Shown here: positions 1-7,032 of the stretch, piece by piece
How positions within the stretch are numbered: position 1 is the first letter of the stretch
How the letters are laid out: the number at the start of each line of letters is the position of its first letter
IMG/VR virus record: IMGVR_UViG_3300037488_001785
Span: 1-47,404 of that record
DNA: 47,404 bases
Source: a virus
Strand: one strand, 5' to 3'
Position numbers and translations under genes: made by a program
The notes under the pieces: model-generated
The model's database searches: none
What the model was told of the DNA's origin: nothing
The model's input: the letters and a program-made list of their open reading frames with translations, nothing else

Positions 1-168
1 AACGCCTCCGGTCAGCGTCAGCACTTCACCGTCGGAGCCTGCGCCGTCGAGGCTGATGGTCGGCGTCAAGCCGCCCGAGCTGAGGACCGGAGCGGTGGCG
101 CCCACGGAGGTCACGCCCCCGCCGCCCTGGTTGATGATCATAAGTCGACGTTGAACGACGTTGGACAT
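1..168 (-). CDS. Tail-fibre-like protein, N-terminal fragment (runs off the window)
   Basis: The reading frame opens with ATG at 168-166 and stays open to the window edge, so only the first 56 residues are visible. The peptide begins MSNVVQRRLMIINQGGGG and continues with short Gly/Ser/Thr/Val-rich strands such as TPTISLDGAGSDG. That composition resembles the large fibre protein at 14335-18546, and both genes have AGAGG shortly before the ATG. I infer a virion fibre or appendage protein. No enzymatic domain is visible and the C-terminal part lies outside the window. Confidence 0.7.
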   Translation of the reverse strand, partial: MSNVVQRRLMIINQGGGGVTSVGATAPVLSSGGLTPTISLDGAGSDGEVLTLTGGV

Positions 169-237
169 GGAACCCCTCTAGCGCAAATTACGGGTACAGC
201 CTAGCAGGTTTCTCCTGCCTCGGCTATCCTTTTGTGC
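169..237 (-). promoter_or_regulatory. Divergent intergenic region with putative extended -10 promoter for the fibre gene
   Basis: On the minus strand the sequence TGCTAGGCT (plus 202-210) matches the extended -10 form TGnTAnnnT found before several other genes here. It would give a leader of about 35 bases containing AGAGGGG before the ATG. A small hairpin (GCAGG, TTTCT loop, CCTGC) overlaps it. No good -35 box is visible. Confidence 0.35.
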
Positions 238-453
238 ATGGCCCGACCACGCCGTCCCGCGCTCGAATACCAGCCTCCGTCAGCAGAGGAAAAATCTCGC
301 GGGGATGCTGCCGTGTGCCACGACTGCAAGCGAGAGGTCCACCGACGCGATATGCCTCTCGGCTCGTGGCTCTGCCTCGACTGCTCGCGTGAGTACCAGC
401 GGGCGCGCTACGCGGAGAAGGTCGCGCGGAGGCGTTCGGCATCGGGCGCGTGA
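238..453 (+). CDS. Small zinc-finger-like protein
   Basis: A 71-residue basic protein. I chose the ATG at 238 over an upstream in-frame TTG. It carries two CxxC pairs (CHDCKRE at about residue 27 and CLDCSRE at about residue 45), spaced as in small treble-clef or zinc-ribbon proteins. The segment after the second pair is helical and Arg/Lys-rich (YQRARYAEKVARRR), suggesting nucleic-acid contact. It is convergent with the 65-residue gene that ends at 457. No clear ribosome binding site is visible. No specific family is recognised; the paired cysteines are the main reason to accept it. Confidence 0.55.
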   Translation: MARPRRPALEYQPPSAEEKSRGDAAVCHDCKREVHRRDMPLGSWLCLDCSREYQRARYAEKVARRRSASGA

Positions 454-456
454 CAG

Positions 457-654
457 CTACTCGTCGTCCTCGATGACCCGCATCTCGCGGACGAAAAAAA
501 GCGCGTCGAGAGCGGTCTCTACGCTCATGCCGCCGTCCGCAGCGATGCGGAGGCTGCGACACTTTTTCTCCGCGCCTTCGCGGGAGGCGTACGCGCCGGT
601 CGTCATCTCGTCGCCGTCGCGGGTGGTGCCGATCACCAGATAGACGCGCTTCAC
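457..654 (-). CDS. Small hypothetical protein
   Basis: A 65-residue protein beginning MKRVYLVIGTTRDGDEM. Its ATG overlaps the stop of the oligoribonuclease gene by four bases, so the two are probably translated together. The N-terminal beta-strand (VYLVIG), a central helix (SREGAEKKCRSL) and an acidic tail (VIEDDE) suggest a small alpha/beta fold. It resembles the many short phage proteins of the type K-x-Y-L-V-x-G...S-x-E-x-A that read like domains for handling user-supplied data rows, but no function is assigned. Confidence 0.6.
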   Translation of the reverse strand: MKRVYLVIGTTRDGDEMTTGAYASREGAEKKCRSLRIAADGGMSVETALDALFFVREMRVIEDDE

Positions 655-1205
655 GGCGCCATCTGACCGAATAGACCGGCCTTGAGATAGTGCTGGAGCA
701 CAGAGATCGAGTGCCGAATGTCGGGCATGGCACGGTGGGCGATCTTCTCCTTCGGCACGCTCGGGCGCGAGGCGTACGCCTCGGGCGCGAAGCGCATGGC
801 GACCTCGTTGAACGAGGAGGTGTCCACCATGCGGTAGTGAAGCGCGGCGTCGAGTCGCGGCAGGTGCTCGCGGATGAAGCTGCGATCGAAGTGGATCGAT
901 GAACCGGCGAGCACGCCAGCCTTCGCGGGGATGCCGTGCGTTTCGAGCCAGTCAACGATCCCCTGGTCAACCTCTTCGCGTGTCCGCGTGGCGACCTGAC
1001 ACGCTTCGAGCAGCCCGCTCTGCGTGTGCTGGTTGCGCACCCAGTCGTTCTGGATGGGCTTGTCGAAGTAGAGCACCGCACGGAACACCGCACGCTCTTG
1101 CAGCCGCCCGTCCGTCAGGACCACGGCGACCTCCAAGAGCTTGTCGTTTCGGGGATCGAGCCCCGTCGTCTCGCAGTCGAACCAAACCAGCGTGTCGTCA
1201 CTCAT
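651..1205 (-). CDS. orn: Oligoribonuclease-like DEDDh 3'-5' exonuclease
   Basis: A 184-residue protein, the usual length of oligoribonuclease, which degrades 2-5 nt RNAs to mononucleotides. The DEDDh residues are visible: D10 and E12 in FDCETTGLD, D107 in SSIHFDRSF, and H157 and D162 in HRAMPDIRHS. In a phage it may recycle nucleotides from host RNA or trim short primers. The gene leads a two-gene unit with the 65-residue protein. A TTGACG / N16 / TACGTT promoter lies directly upstream, with its -10 box only 6 bases before the ATG. DNA-directed DnaQ-type activity is the main alternative, but the HFDRSF and HRAMPDIRHS segments favour Orn. Confidence 0.9.
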   Translation of the reverse strand: MSDDTLVWFDCETTGLDPRNDKLLEVAVVLTDGRLQERAVFRAVLYFDKPIQNDWVRNQHTQSGLLEACQVATRTREEVDQGIVDWLETHGIPAKAGVLAGSSIHFDRSFIREHLPRLDAALHYRMVDTSSFNEVAMRFAPEAYASRPSVPKEKIAHRAMPDIRHSISVLQHYLKAGLFGQMAP

Positions 1206-1211
1206 GCGCCC

Positions 1212-1239
1212 AACGTAGCGCGTGGCGCACGCGCGTCAA
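1212..1239 (-). promoter_or_regulatory. Promoter of the oligoribonuclease gene (likely leaderless)
   Basis: On the minus strand a -35 box TTGACG (1239-1234) and a -10 box TACGTT (1217-1212) are separated by 16 bases. The -10 box ends 6 bases before the ATG at 1205, so transcription should start at or next to the start codon. Confidence 0.65.
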
Positions 1240-1406
1240 GTAACTTCTAGCTTTTTGACGTCGTGGGAGCCGCACTTGAAGCAGGTGTGCCCCGGCGGGC
1301 GGCTGCTCTCGCGCATGAACACGGTGGCTGTCAGGCGCCAAGTGTCGTTGCACGCGCGGCACTGGAGAAGGGCGGTGACTCCGGCTCGCTCGGGGCGGGT
1401 ATCCAT
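1236..1406 (-). CDS. Small zinc-ribbon protein
   Basis: A 56-residue protein starting at ATG 1406, which is preceded by an AGGGGG ribosome binding site. Two CxxC knuckles (CRACND at about residue 17 and CFKCGS at about residue 44) enclose a 26-residue beta segment, the layout of a zinc ribbon as in TFIIS- or DksA-like small proteins. It could bind nucleic acid or RNA polymerase, but nothing shows which. An upstream in-frame extension to 1532 would overlap the GNAT gene and has non-coding composition, so the shorter form is preferred. Confidence 0.6.
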   Translation of the reverse strand: MDTRPERAGVTALLQCRACNDTWRLTATVFMRESSRPPGHTCFKCGSHDVKKLEVT

Positions 1407-1438
1407 CAGCCCCCTGGTAGCGCCGCGTGTCGTGTCTG

Positions 1439-1924
1439 TCAAGCTATTCGCACATCGGCTGGTCGCGCTCGGCGAAGAAGTCGATCTGTCGAAGCACTCG
1501 TCACCTTCTTGAACCCGAAACGCCCATACCATCGGATGATGCTCTCCGTGTCCATCACACCTTCGTCGTGGTCGGGGAGCGCAAACAGATAGGTCGCGGT
1601 GACACCCATCTTGTCGAGCCGCTGTAATGTCGCAGCGAGGACTTCTCGGGCCTGTCCTTGTCGTCGGGCTTCGCTTGGCGTCCCCACCCTGTCAACGTAT
1701 GCGACTTTCGCGCGTGCGGGCTCTTGCTCGACGATCTCCTCCATCTCGCTCACCGTCGCAATATCTGAAGGTCTTCCGACCCAACCGTCACACCGACTCC
1801 CTGCTTCGTTCGTGACGTAGAAAGAGTAGAAATTCCTGATATCACCATCGGGGCGGACCACCGCGCGCACACCCGCATTCGCTCGGAGATGGCAGGAGAT
1901 CCGACGGCGAGACGTCTTCTTCAT
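1439..1924 (-). CDS. GNAT-family acetyltransferase-like protein
   Basis: A 161-residue protein from the ATG at 1924, which overlaps the previous stop by four bases. The C-terminal half shows the GNAT core: RRQGQAREVLAATLQRL (motif A, the Q/R-x-x-G-x-G/A acetyl-CoA loop), a following strand TYLFAL, and WYGRFGFKKV (motif B, Y-x-x-x-GF). Such enzymes move acetyl groups from acetyl-CoA to amines. The substrate is unknown; phage GNATs may modify host proteins or block toxins. The N-terminus MKKTSRRRIS is strongly basic and contains the K/R-T-S-R motif that also occurs in the metallopeptidase and kinase-like proteins of this window. Confidence 0.75.
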   Translation of the reverse strand: MKKTSRRRISCHLRANAGVRAVVRPDGDIRNFYSFYVTNEAGSRCDGWVGRPSDIATVSEMEEIVEQEPARAKVAYVDRVGTPSEARRQGQAREVLAATLQRLDKMGVTATYLFALPDHDEGVMDTESIIRWYGRFGFKKVTSASTDRLLRRARPADVRIA

Positions 1925-2163
1925 CGCGGCTCTCGCACAGGGAAGCGCGGGATCATGCGCGGGTCGATGTAGCCTCGACCGCTGCAACCACCGCACGCGA
2001 TGTGCCTCGACACCGAGCTGGAGCGCAGCCCACCGCACGCGAAGCACACGGTGCGAGGACCGACCTCGGGGACGTTGGATCGGTCGACAGAGCGCACGGT
2101 GGCGCGGACGCGGTAGGACGGTGCCGGGACGTCTATGTAGAGCGGATCTTCGTCTGGTTGCAT
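1921..2163 (-). CDS. Small DnaJ-type zinc-finger protein
   Basis: An 80-residue protein starting at ATG 2163, overlapping the previous stop as TGATG. The C-terminal half contains VCFACGG and, 14 residues later, CGGCSGRGY. These are two CxxC(x)G knuckles, the second matching the DnaJ cysteine-rich CxxCxGxG consensus. It may be a small RNA- or protein-binding zinc module. It sits between the GNAT gene and the spanin-like membrane proteins in one overlapping chain. No J domain is present. Confidence 0.6.
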   Translation of the reverse strand: MQPDEDPLYIDVPAPSYRVRATVRSVDRSNVPEVGPRTVCFACGGLRSSSVSRHIACGGCSGRGYIDPRMIPRFPVREPR

Positions 2164-2627
2164 CACAGCGCGACGAGGGAGACGGACAGCGCAGCGGTCA
2201 CGAGCACGCCGACGGCGAACCACAGCGTCGGGCTCTCCCAGAAGCCGCGCACGGCGTCTTTGCGGGCGGCGGCGAGGTCACGGGTGAGAGCGGTCGCTTG
2301 CTCGGTCCAGAGGCGTTCGCGGAGGGTGAGGCGAGCGGTGACGGCTTCGGTGCGGGCCTGTTCGAGTTGGATCTGAATGGCGGCGATGCGCTGCTCGGTC
2401 GTGACGTCGAGGGTGAGCTGGTGCTCCAGCAGTTCGATGCGGCCTCTCCACTGTGCGAGGTCGGGGCCGCGCACGAGGAAGCCATCGAAGGGGGCGGCGC
2501 GGCCTTGGGCGACGAAGGGGATCTCCGGCACGGGTGCGGGCGTCGGGGGCACCTGCGCGGCGGCGAGCGAGGTGTGTACGAGAAAACAGGCGAGGAGGGG
2601 GAAGAGGTATCGGAGGATGTTGTTCAT
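2163..2627 (-). CDS. Secreted/membrane protein with APFDGFLV motif, putative spanin-like lysis protein
   Basis: A 154-residue protein from ATG 2627 (ATGA overlap upstream). The N-terminus has a clear export signal (hydrophobic LFPLLACFLVHTSLAAAQ, about residues 8-25). A Pro-rich stretch follows, then APFDGFLVRGP, then a long helix rich in Gln/Glu/Ala (about 70-130), and a C-terminal hydrophobic segment (about 137-153). An APFDG(V/F)L motif after a signal sequence is common in Rz-like phage lysis proteins, which disrupt the outer membrane of Gram-negative hosts. The assignment is by topology, motif and the neighbouring membrane genes, not by a full family match. Confidence 0.55.
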   Translation of the reverse strand: MNNILRYLFPLLACFLVHTSLAAAQVPPTPAPVPEIPFVAQGRAAPFDGFLVRGPDLAQWRGRIELLEHQLTLDVTTEQRIAAIQIQLEQARTEAVTARLTLRERLWTEQATALTRDLAAARKDAVRGFWESPTLWFAVGVLVTAALSVSLVAL

Positions 2628-3013
2628 CGCTTGGTCCCCGCGTCGCGCAGACTGTGGTTGAAGTCTGAGAACCACGCGCTCAGCGCTTCTGGTCCCCGCG
2701 CCTCGACGTTGCGGTACTCAGTCTCCTGTGCGACCGTGAAAGCTGCGATCTCTTGATCGTGCGCTGCGTTGATCTTTGCGATCTCGACCCGCGCTTGGGT
2801 CTCCGCGTCCGCGAGGTTCTGCGTGATGATCGCCTCGCCTGGCCCTGCGTCGATGCCCGAAGGATGCGGTTGGACGCGCGTACAGCCGCAACCGTTACAC
2901 GAGCCGCAGCCCTTGCCTGCCGCGAACGCCAGGACGAGCAACAAAAGTACGATCGACCCGAGCGCGACGCGGAACGCCTTCGTCGGGAGGATCTTCTTCC
3001 AGTCGAGGGTCAT
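2624..3013 (-). CDS. Single-pass membrane protein, putative i-spanin-like
   Basis: A 129-residue protein. Residues about 13-32 form one strong transmembrane helix (VALGSIVLLLLVLAFAAG), followed by a Cys/Gly-rich CGSCNGCGC stretch and a helical, charged periplasmic-type domain (AETQARVEIAKINAAHDQEIAAF). N-in topology with a long coiled-coil-like domain is that of Rz-type i-spanins. It overlaps the next gene, which has a signal peptide and an APFDG motif, so the pair may act in lysis. The six close cysteines are unusual for a spanin and could bind metal or form disulfides. Confidence 0.5.
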   Translation of the reverse strand: MTLDWKKILPTKAFRVALGSIVLLLLVLAFAAGKGCGSCNGCGCTRVQPHPSGIDAGPGEAIITQNLADAETQARVEIAKINAAHDQEIAAFTVAQETEYRNVEARGPEALSAWFSDFNHSLRDAGTKR

Positions 3014-3567
3014 CCGGCCCGCCGGAAATGCTTGAAGGCCCAAAAGCCTCCGCCGATGGCTGCGGCCGTACCTGCGGCAATCCCGAGGTAGAGCCCCAGC
3101 TTGCTGCTAGCGGGGGTGGAGGGAGCCGCAGGAGGTGCCGGGGGTGCAGGGCGAGGCGGCGGGGCAGCAGGGGCGACAGGGGCGACGAAAGCGGGCGGGG
3201 CGACATAGGCCGGTTTGACAACAGGCGGAGCGAACTGCGGGGTGATCTGCGGCACGACCGGCGTGGGGGCAGGAGCGGGCGCGAACGCTGCGAGAACCTG
3301 CGAGTATGGCAGCATGGGCTCGCCGATGGGCTCGCGATAATACCCGCCGATGTTCCCGGTTGACCGGCTGCTCATGTAGTACAGATCGTAGGCCGAGAAG
3401 CCGATGAAGACGAGATTGCCGAGCGAGGACAAATCCTTGATCGCATTGTCCGTAGGGTAGGCGCTGTGCAGGTAGGCGATGACGCGGGGGGTCAACCTGT
3501 ACCATCGCGCCGTTTCCGGGGTGGTGTTGTCGATGGACGTGCCTAGACCTCGGAGATGGTAGCTCAC
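3010..3567 (-). CDS. Tail-anchored membrane protein of the MSYH-GLG family
   Basis: A 185-residue protein starting at GTG 3567, chosen because it overlaps the previous stop and gives the N-terminus (M)SYHLRGLG found in its neighbours. A folded region to about residue 95 contains YRLTPRVIAYLHSAYPTDN. It is followed by a 60-residue Pro/Ala linker and a C-terminal transmembrane helix (GLYLGIAAGTAAAIGGGFWAF) ending in KHFRRAG. There is no N-terminal signal sequence, so the protein is probably inserted by its tail. The whole set at 3010-8515 has this layout. The role is unknown: envelope remodelling, a virion membrane protein, or a lysis factor are all possible. Confidence 0.75.
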   Translation of the reverse strand: MSYHLRGLGTSIDNTTPETARWYRLTPRVIAYLHSAYPTDNAIKDLSSLGNLVFIGFSAYDLYYMSSRSTGNIGGYYREPIGEPMLPYSQVLAAFAPAPAPTPVVPQITPQFAPPVVKPAYVAPPAFVAPVAPAAPPPRPAPPAPPAAPSTPASSKLGLYLGIAAGTAAAIGGGFWAFKHFRRAG

Positions 3568-4517
3568 GGCGTCTTCTTGCTCTGGAGCATCCGATAGACC
3601 AGCACACCACCGACGAGCGCGGCGGCGCCCCACACCCACGTCGGCGCTCCGTGGAAGTCGCGCATGGGCGCGCTCGGGGCGAGCTGCGCTTGGACCTCGT
3701 CAACCTTCGCGGCGGTGTCTGCCTGCTGAGTCGCGAGCGCGGCGTTGGCTTCATCGGCCGCTGCTGCGGCGGCTGCGGCGGCTGCGGCGGCTGCTTCCTG
3801 CGCTGCCGGAGTCACCGCTTCCACCACGGCTGCGGCGGCGTCCTTAGCGGCCTTCGTCGCTTCGGCGGCGACATTGGCGACCTGCACCTCGACGGCTGCG
3901 GCGATCTCCGCCGCCTTCTTGCTCTCGGCCCACGCGACTGCGGCTGCGGCGGCTTCGGAAGCTGCCTTCGCGGCCATAGCGGCGGCGTCGGCGGTCGCGG
4001 CGGCGATGATGGCAGCGGCCTTGGCCTCCGCCCCCGACAGCGAACGAGCGGCCTCGGCTGCCACTGCTGCGGCCATCGCCTTCGCCGCCGCTACTGCGGC
4101 CTCGGCATCCGCCTTCATCGTCGCCTGATTCAGATCCAGCGTCTTTGCGGTCGCCGAGACATTCTGGTTCAGGGAGAGCGCGATCGAGGTCTTGGTAGGT
4201 AGCTTAGGCGGGGGTAGCTTCACGGTCGCCAGCTTCGCGTACGCTGCCGAAGTCATCTGTGTCGCCGGTCGCGGGGTGGTCACGACGGGCATGAACTTAC
4301 CTTGCGCTGCTACCGTCCGAGCATCCTTCGCGGCTGCCTGGTACTTGGAGAGATTCACCGCCGTCGGAGTCTCGCGGTAGACCGCCAAGCGGTACGCTGC
4401 GAAAGTCGCCGCGTTCGGGAAAGCCTTGTAGTGATTCAAGGCTGCGACGCGCGCCGACGTGAACGGTGCGATGGGAAGCGAGAGTTTGGTGGCGCCGAGC
4501 GTGTTGTGGAAGGTCAT
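3564..4517 (-). CDS. Alanine-rich coiled-coil tail-anchored protein of the MSYH-GLG family
   Basis: A 317-residue protein. The N-terminus MTFHNTLGATK is a degenerate version of the family tag. Residues about 125-270 are almost uninterrupted Ala/Glu/Lys helix and should form a long rod. The end carries RDFHGAPTWVWG, a transmembrane helix (AAALVGGVLVYRML) and the basic end QSKKTP. The RDFHGxPxWxWGA block is nearly identical to the one in the 532-residue relative at 4913-6511, marking a shared anchor. It probably forms a membrane-attached stalk. It overlaps the downstream gene as GTGA. Confidence 0.75.
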   Translation of the reverse strand: MTFHNTLGATKLSLPIAPFTSARVAALNHYKAFPNAATFAAYRLAVYRETPTAVNLSKYQAAAKDARTVAAQGKFMPVVTTPRPATQMTSAAYAKLATVKLPPPKLPTKTSIALSLNQNVSATAKTLDLNQATMKADAEAAVAAAKAMAAAVAAEAARSLSGAEAKAAAIIAAATADAAAMAAKAASEAAAAAVAWAESKKAAEIAAAVEVQVANVAAEATKAAKDAAAAVVEAVTPAAQEAAAAAAAAAAAAADEANAALATQQADTAAKVDEVQAQLAPSAPMRDFHGAPTWVWGAAALVGGVLVYRMLQSKKTP

Positions 4518-4632
4518 CGTGGTCGTCTTTCAGCGAGAGGTGTCACTTGCTTCGGTTCTTCAGCTTGCGGACGACGAGGGCGCCGCCGAGAAGGACGACG
4601 ACACCGCCTGCACCCCACGCCCAGACGGGGAG
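4511..4632 (-). repeat. 122-bp direct repeat, copy A (anchor-coding duplication)
   Basis: This segment matches 4881-5002 at an offset of exactly 370 bases, with about 8 mismatches by eye. On the minus strand it covers the end of the 114-residue gene (transmembrane helix and RKLKNRSK tail), the intergenic ribosome binding site and the start codon of the next gene. Confidence 0.9.
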
Positions 4633-4887
4633 ACCGAGCAGACCGCCCTCTGTTTCTTCGTCCGCCCCGGTGGTCGCAGGCGCCGCGCTGGGAGGGGGCG
4701 CGACGGCGCTCGAACCAGAAGGGGGGAGCGCCGACACCAACTGACCGGCTGCGGCTGCGGCGGCGACTGCGGCGGCGGTAGCGGCGGCGGCGGCGGCGGC
4801 GGCTTTCTGCGCCGCGACACGACGAGCGTGTCGTGTCTTACCGAGGCCGCCGAGTTGTCCCTGTTCGCCGTGGGCGTGGTAGGTCAT
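4543..4887 (-). CDS. Small tail-anchored membrane protein of the MSYH-GLG family
   Basis: A 114-residue protein beginning MTYHAHGEQGQLGGLGKT, the longest version of the family tag. An Ala-rich helix (about 27-47) and a Pro/Ser/Ala linker lead to LGLPVWAWGAGG, a transmembrane helix (VVVLLGGALVV) and the basic end RKLKNRSK. The last 29 residues are almost identical to those of the next gene upstream, and the DNA is a 93%-identical 122-bp repeat. This is the smallest member and shows what is constant: tag, spacer, anchor. Function unknown. Confidence 0.8.
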   Translation of the reverse strand: MTYHAHGEQGQLGGLGKTRHARRVAAQKAAAAAAAATAAAVAAAAAAGQLVSALPPSGSSAVAPPPSAAPATTGADEETEGGLLGLPVWAWGAGGVVVLLGGALVVRKLKNRSK

Positions 4888-5002
4888 CGTGGTTGTCTTT
4901 CAGCGAGAGGCGTCACTTGCTTCGGTTCTTCAACTTGCGGACGACGAGGGCGCCGCCGAGAAGGACGACGACACCGCCTGCGCCCCACATCCACACAGGG
5001 AG
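4881..5002 (-). repeat. 122-bp direct repeat, copy B
   Basis: This is the second copy of the 4511-4632 segment. It spans the C-terminal anchor codons of the 532-residue gene, the stop, the short spacer with its ribosome binding site, and the first codons of the 114-residue gene. It indicates recent duplication of an anchor-plus-start cassette or gene conversion. Confidence 0.9.
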
Positions 5003-6511
5003 TCCGTGGAAGTCGCGGGCGTACCAGTCGAGGGCGATCTGTGCGCGGATGGCCTCGACCTGTGCCGTCGCATCCGCGAAGATGGCGTCGACCGCCGCGA
5101 GAGCCTGGCTACAGGACGCCGACGCACTCGCGACCGCCGCAGCGAAATCCACCGGAGGGATGCTCAACAGGGCGCCCACTCGGGGCTGCATCGTCGCTGT
5201 GCGCGCAGCGATGAGCGGTGCCGCCTTGTTCAACATGATGCAGTGGACAGCGTGCTTCTCGCCTTCCGTGAGTCGGAGAAAGCCCGGCTTGCTCTCTGTG
5301 AGGGCGATCTTGTCCTGCACGATCTGCCGAGTCTCTTCTTCCACTTTGCGCTGGTTGCTCGTGTACGCGCTCGCCGCCGCTTGAGCCCCCGGCAGAGCTT
5401 GCAGGCCTGCCGCGAGAGCGGCGAGCTTGCCGTTCAGGTCGGCATCTACTGCCGACTGCATCGCAGAGATTCTCCCGAGGATGTCCGCGCACGCCTTGTC
5501 CCCGTCCTCGGGCGGCATCGACTTCGCCGCCTGCGCCTCCGCAATCAGCGACGCCATTGCGGTCGTCGCCGTCGCAGGCAGGTCCGCGAAGGCGGCTGCC
5601 CCGCGAAGCACCTCGATCGCCTTGAGGACTTCGCGTTCCCCAGGGATGTAGATCGTCTGCGATGTGGCGACCGAGAGAGTCCCGAAGATTTCCCCGGAGA
5701 TCAAGACCTGGAGCGCTTCCGTCAACGCAAGAGGCGCCGCGATGGCGACGTATCGGGCAGTGTTGATGTCGTACTTCGACCCGATGCGCGCGGGGTACGT
5801 CACGCTGTTCGCGACGGGGTCGGTCGGGACGACGATCTCGTTCGACTTCTTCGGGGGCACTTCGGCGTAGGCGACCAACCCAAACGTCGGCGGCTCCACA
5901 CGCTTCGGGGTTTTCAGTAGACCCTGGAGGAAATACCGCATCTGCTCCATGTTGACATCGCGGGTGGAGACGGCACCGACATAGAGAACGCCCGCGTTAT
6001 CCCCGAGCATCGAGAAGCCGATGAGGAAACACTTGGTCGCGGACGTAAGGAGCGCTGTGCTTGTGGCAACGAGCCCCGGTTTCGCCGTACGAGTGCCCGC
6101 GTCGATCGCCGCTTGAATACTCCCGGCATCGCCATTGCGCAGCGTGACCCAGCTCTTCGGGAAGTCGCTGCCAACGATGGCCGGGTTCCAAGTGATCTTG
6201 CGACCCGCGACGATCGGCGTACCGGCTTTGACGATACCCGTTCGCGGGAGGGGCTTATACTTGACGACGTATTGGAAGGCCGCGCAGTCGGGAGTCACGA
6301 TAGACTCTACGGGAGACGCTGTGATCGTCGCCCCTTTCGAGGCCGACAGACTCTTCGCTAGCTCCAACGTAGCCGCGCTCGGCATCGTGAACATCAACGG
6401 CGCGGGTGCAGACTTCTGCTTCGAGGAGTTGAGTAGCGCGATTTGCGCGGGGGTCAGACTGCCGCCCTTGTCGGACACGCCTGCGCCGAGACCTCTGTGA
6501 CTGTAGCTCAT
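4913..6511 (-). CDS. Large tail-anchored membrane protein of the MSYH-GLG family
   Basis: A 532-residue protein from ATG 6511, chosen because it overlaps the upstream stop and yields the tag MSYSHRGLGAG. A long mixed alpha/beta region (about 20-330, for example KITWNPAIVGSDFPKSW) is followed by an Ala-rich helical region (about 340-500) with four scattered cysteines. It ends with ARDFHGLPVWMWGAGG, a transmembrane helix and RKLKNRSK. It resembles a large envelope- or virion-membrane-associated ectodomain on a helical stalk. No enzymatic motif is recognised. It lies between the holin-like gene and the 114-residue relative. Confidence 0.8.
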   Translation of the reverse strand: MSYSHRGLGAGVSDKGGSLTPAQIALLNSSKQKSAPAPLMFTMPSAATLELAKSLSASKGATITASPVESIVTPDCAAFQYVVKYKPLPRTGIVKAGTPIVAGRKITWNPAIVGSDFPKSWVTLRNGDAGSIQAAIDAGTRTAKPGLVATSTALLTSATKCFLIGFSMLGDNAGVLYVGAVSTRDVNMEQMRYFLQGLLKTPKRVEPPTFGLVAYAEVPPKKSNEIVVPTDPVANSVTYPARIGSKYDINTARYVAIAAPLALTEALQVLISGEIFGTLSVATSQTIYIPGEREVLKAIEVLRGAAAFADLPATATTAMASLIAEAQAAKSMPPEDGDKACADILGRISAMQSAVDADLNGKLAALAAGLQALPGAQAAASAYTSNQRKVEEETRQIVQDKIALTESKPGFLRLTEGEKHAVHCIMLNKAAPLIAARTATMQPRVGALLSIPPVDFAAAVASASASCSQALAAVDAIFADATAQVEAIRAQIALDWYARDFHGLPVWMWGAGGVVVLLGGALVVRKLKNRSK

Positions 6512-6939
6512 GGTGCGGCTGCTCCTGAATCGCCGCCACCGGGGAGAAACCCCTTGAGAGCGGTCTTGACCTTCGCGAAGAGGTAGTCGGCGAACTGCCC
6601 GCAGACCGCCCCCCACGCGGCGTAGATGAGCATCGAGGACTTGCCGATCTCGTGCGCCTTGACGTAGTCTACGACAGGGTCAGGTCGCGCAGGGATCAAC
6701 ATCGCCAGGCACGCCCCGAACACGATGGGGCACATCGGCAGGACGAAGCGATCCATCCACACGTTGCCCTTGCGCAACGCCTTGCCGACCTTGGCCGCCG
6801 TGCGCAGCGTCGGCGTATCGATCGGCGACGCCTGCCCCATGCGGACGTCGTAGACGGTCTTGACGAGCTGTGTCAGACCTACCGCGCCGGAGACGACGAG
6901 AAGCGCCTGCCACGAGAAGAGGATTTCGAGCGGTCCCAC
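6508..6939 (-). CDS. Multi-pass membrane protein, putative holin
   Basis: A 143-residue protein from GTG 6939. Three hydrophobic segments are visible: about residues 9-28 (WQALLVVSGAVGLTQLV), 65-82 (FVLPMCPIVFGACLAMLI) and 98-117 (SSMLIYAAWGAVCGQFADYL). Basic stretches lie between them and the tail is Gly-rich and soluble. Size and topology suit a holin, which forms the inner-membrane lesion at lysis. The gene sits among membrane and peptidoglycan-binding genes. Holins are too varied to assign from sequence alone, so this is an inference from topology and context. Confidence 0.5.
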   Translation of the reverse strand: MGPLEILFSWQALLVVSGAVGLTQLVKTVYDVRMGQASPIDTPTLRTAAKVGKALRKGNVWMDRFVLPMCPIVFGACLAMLIPARPDPVVDYVKAHEIGKSSMLIYAAWGAVCGQFADYLFAKVKTALKGFLPGGGDSGAAAP

Positions 6940-6942
6940 GGG

Positions 6943-7032
6943 TCACACCGCCTTGCGGTGCTTGCGCTTCCACCACCAGTAGCCGCCGCCACCTGCGACG
7001 ACTGCGGCGAGGGCGACCCACGGGCCGTAGGC
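6943..7032 (-). repeat. 90-bp direct repeat, copy A (YWWW anchor)
   Basis: Nearly identical to 7898-7987 at an offset of 955 bases. Both copies encode the same transmembrane anchor and basic tail at the end of two paralogous genes. Confidence 0.85.

Noticed and set aside
4459-5920. Two long plus-strand frames (251 and 343 residues) opposite the tail-anchored genes
   Set aside because: They mirror the 122-bp repeat and Ala-rich helices of the minus-strand genes and have Arg/Cys-biased composition.
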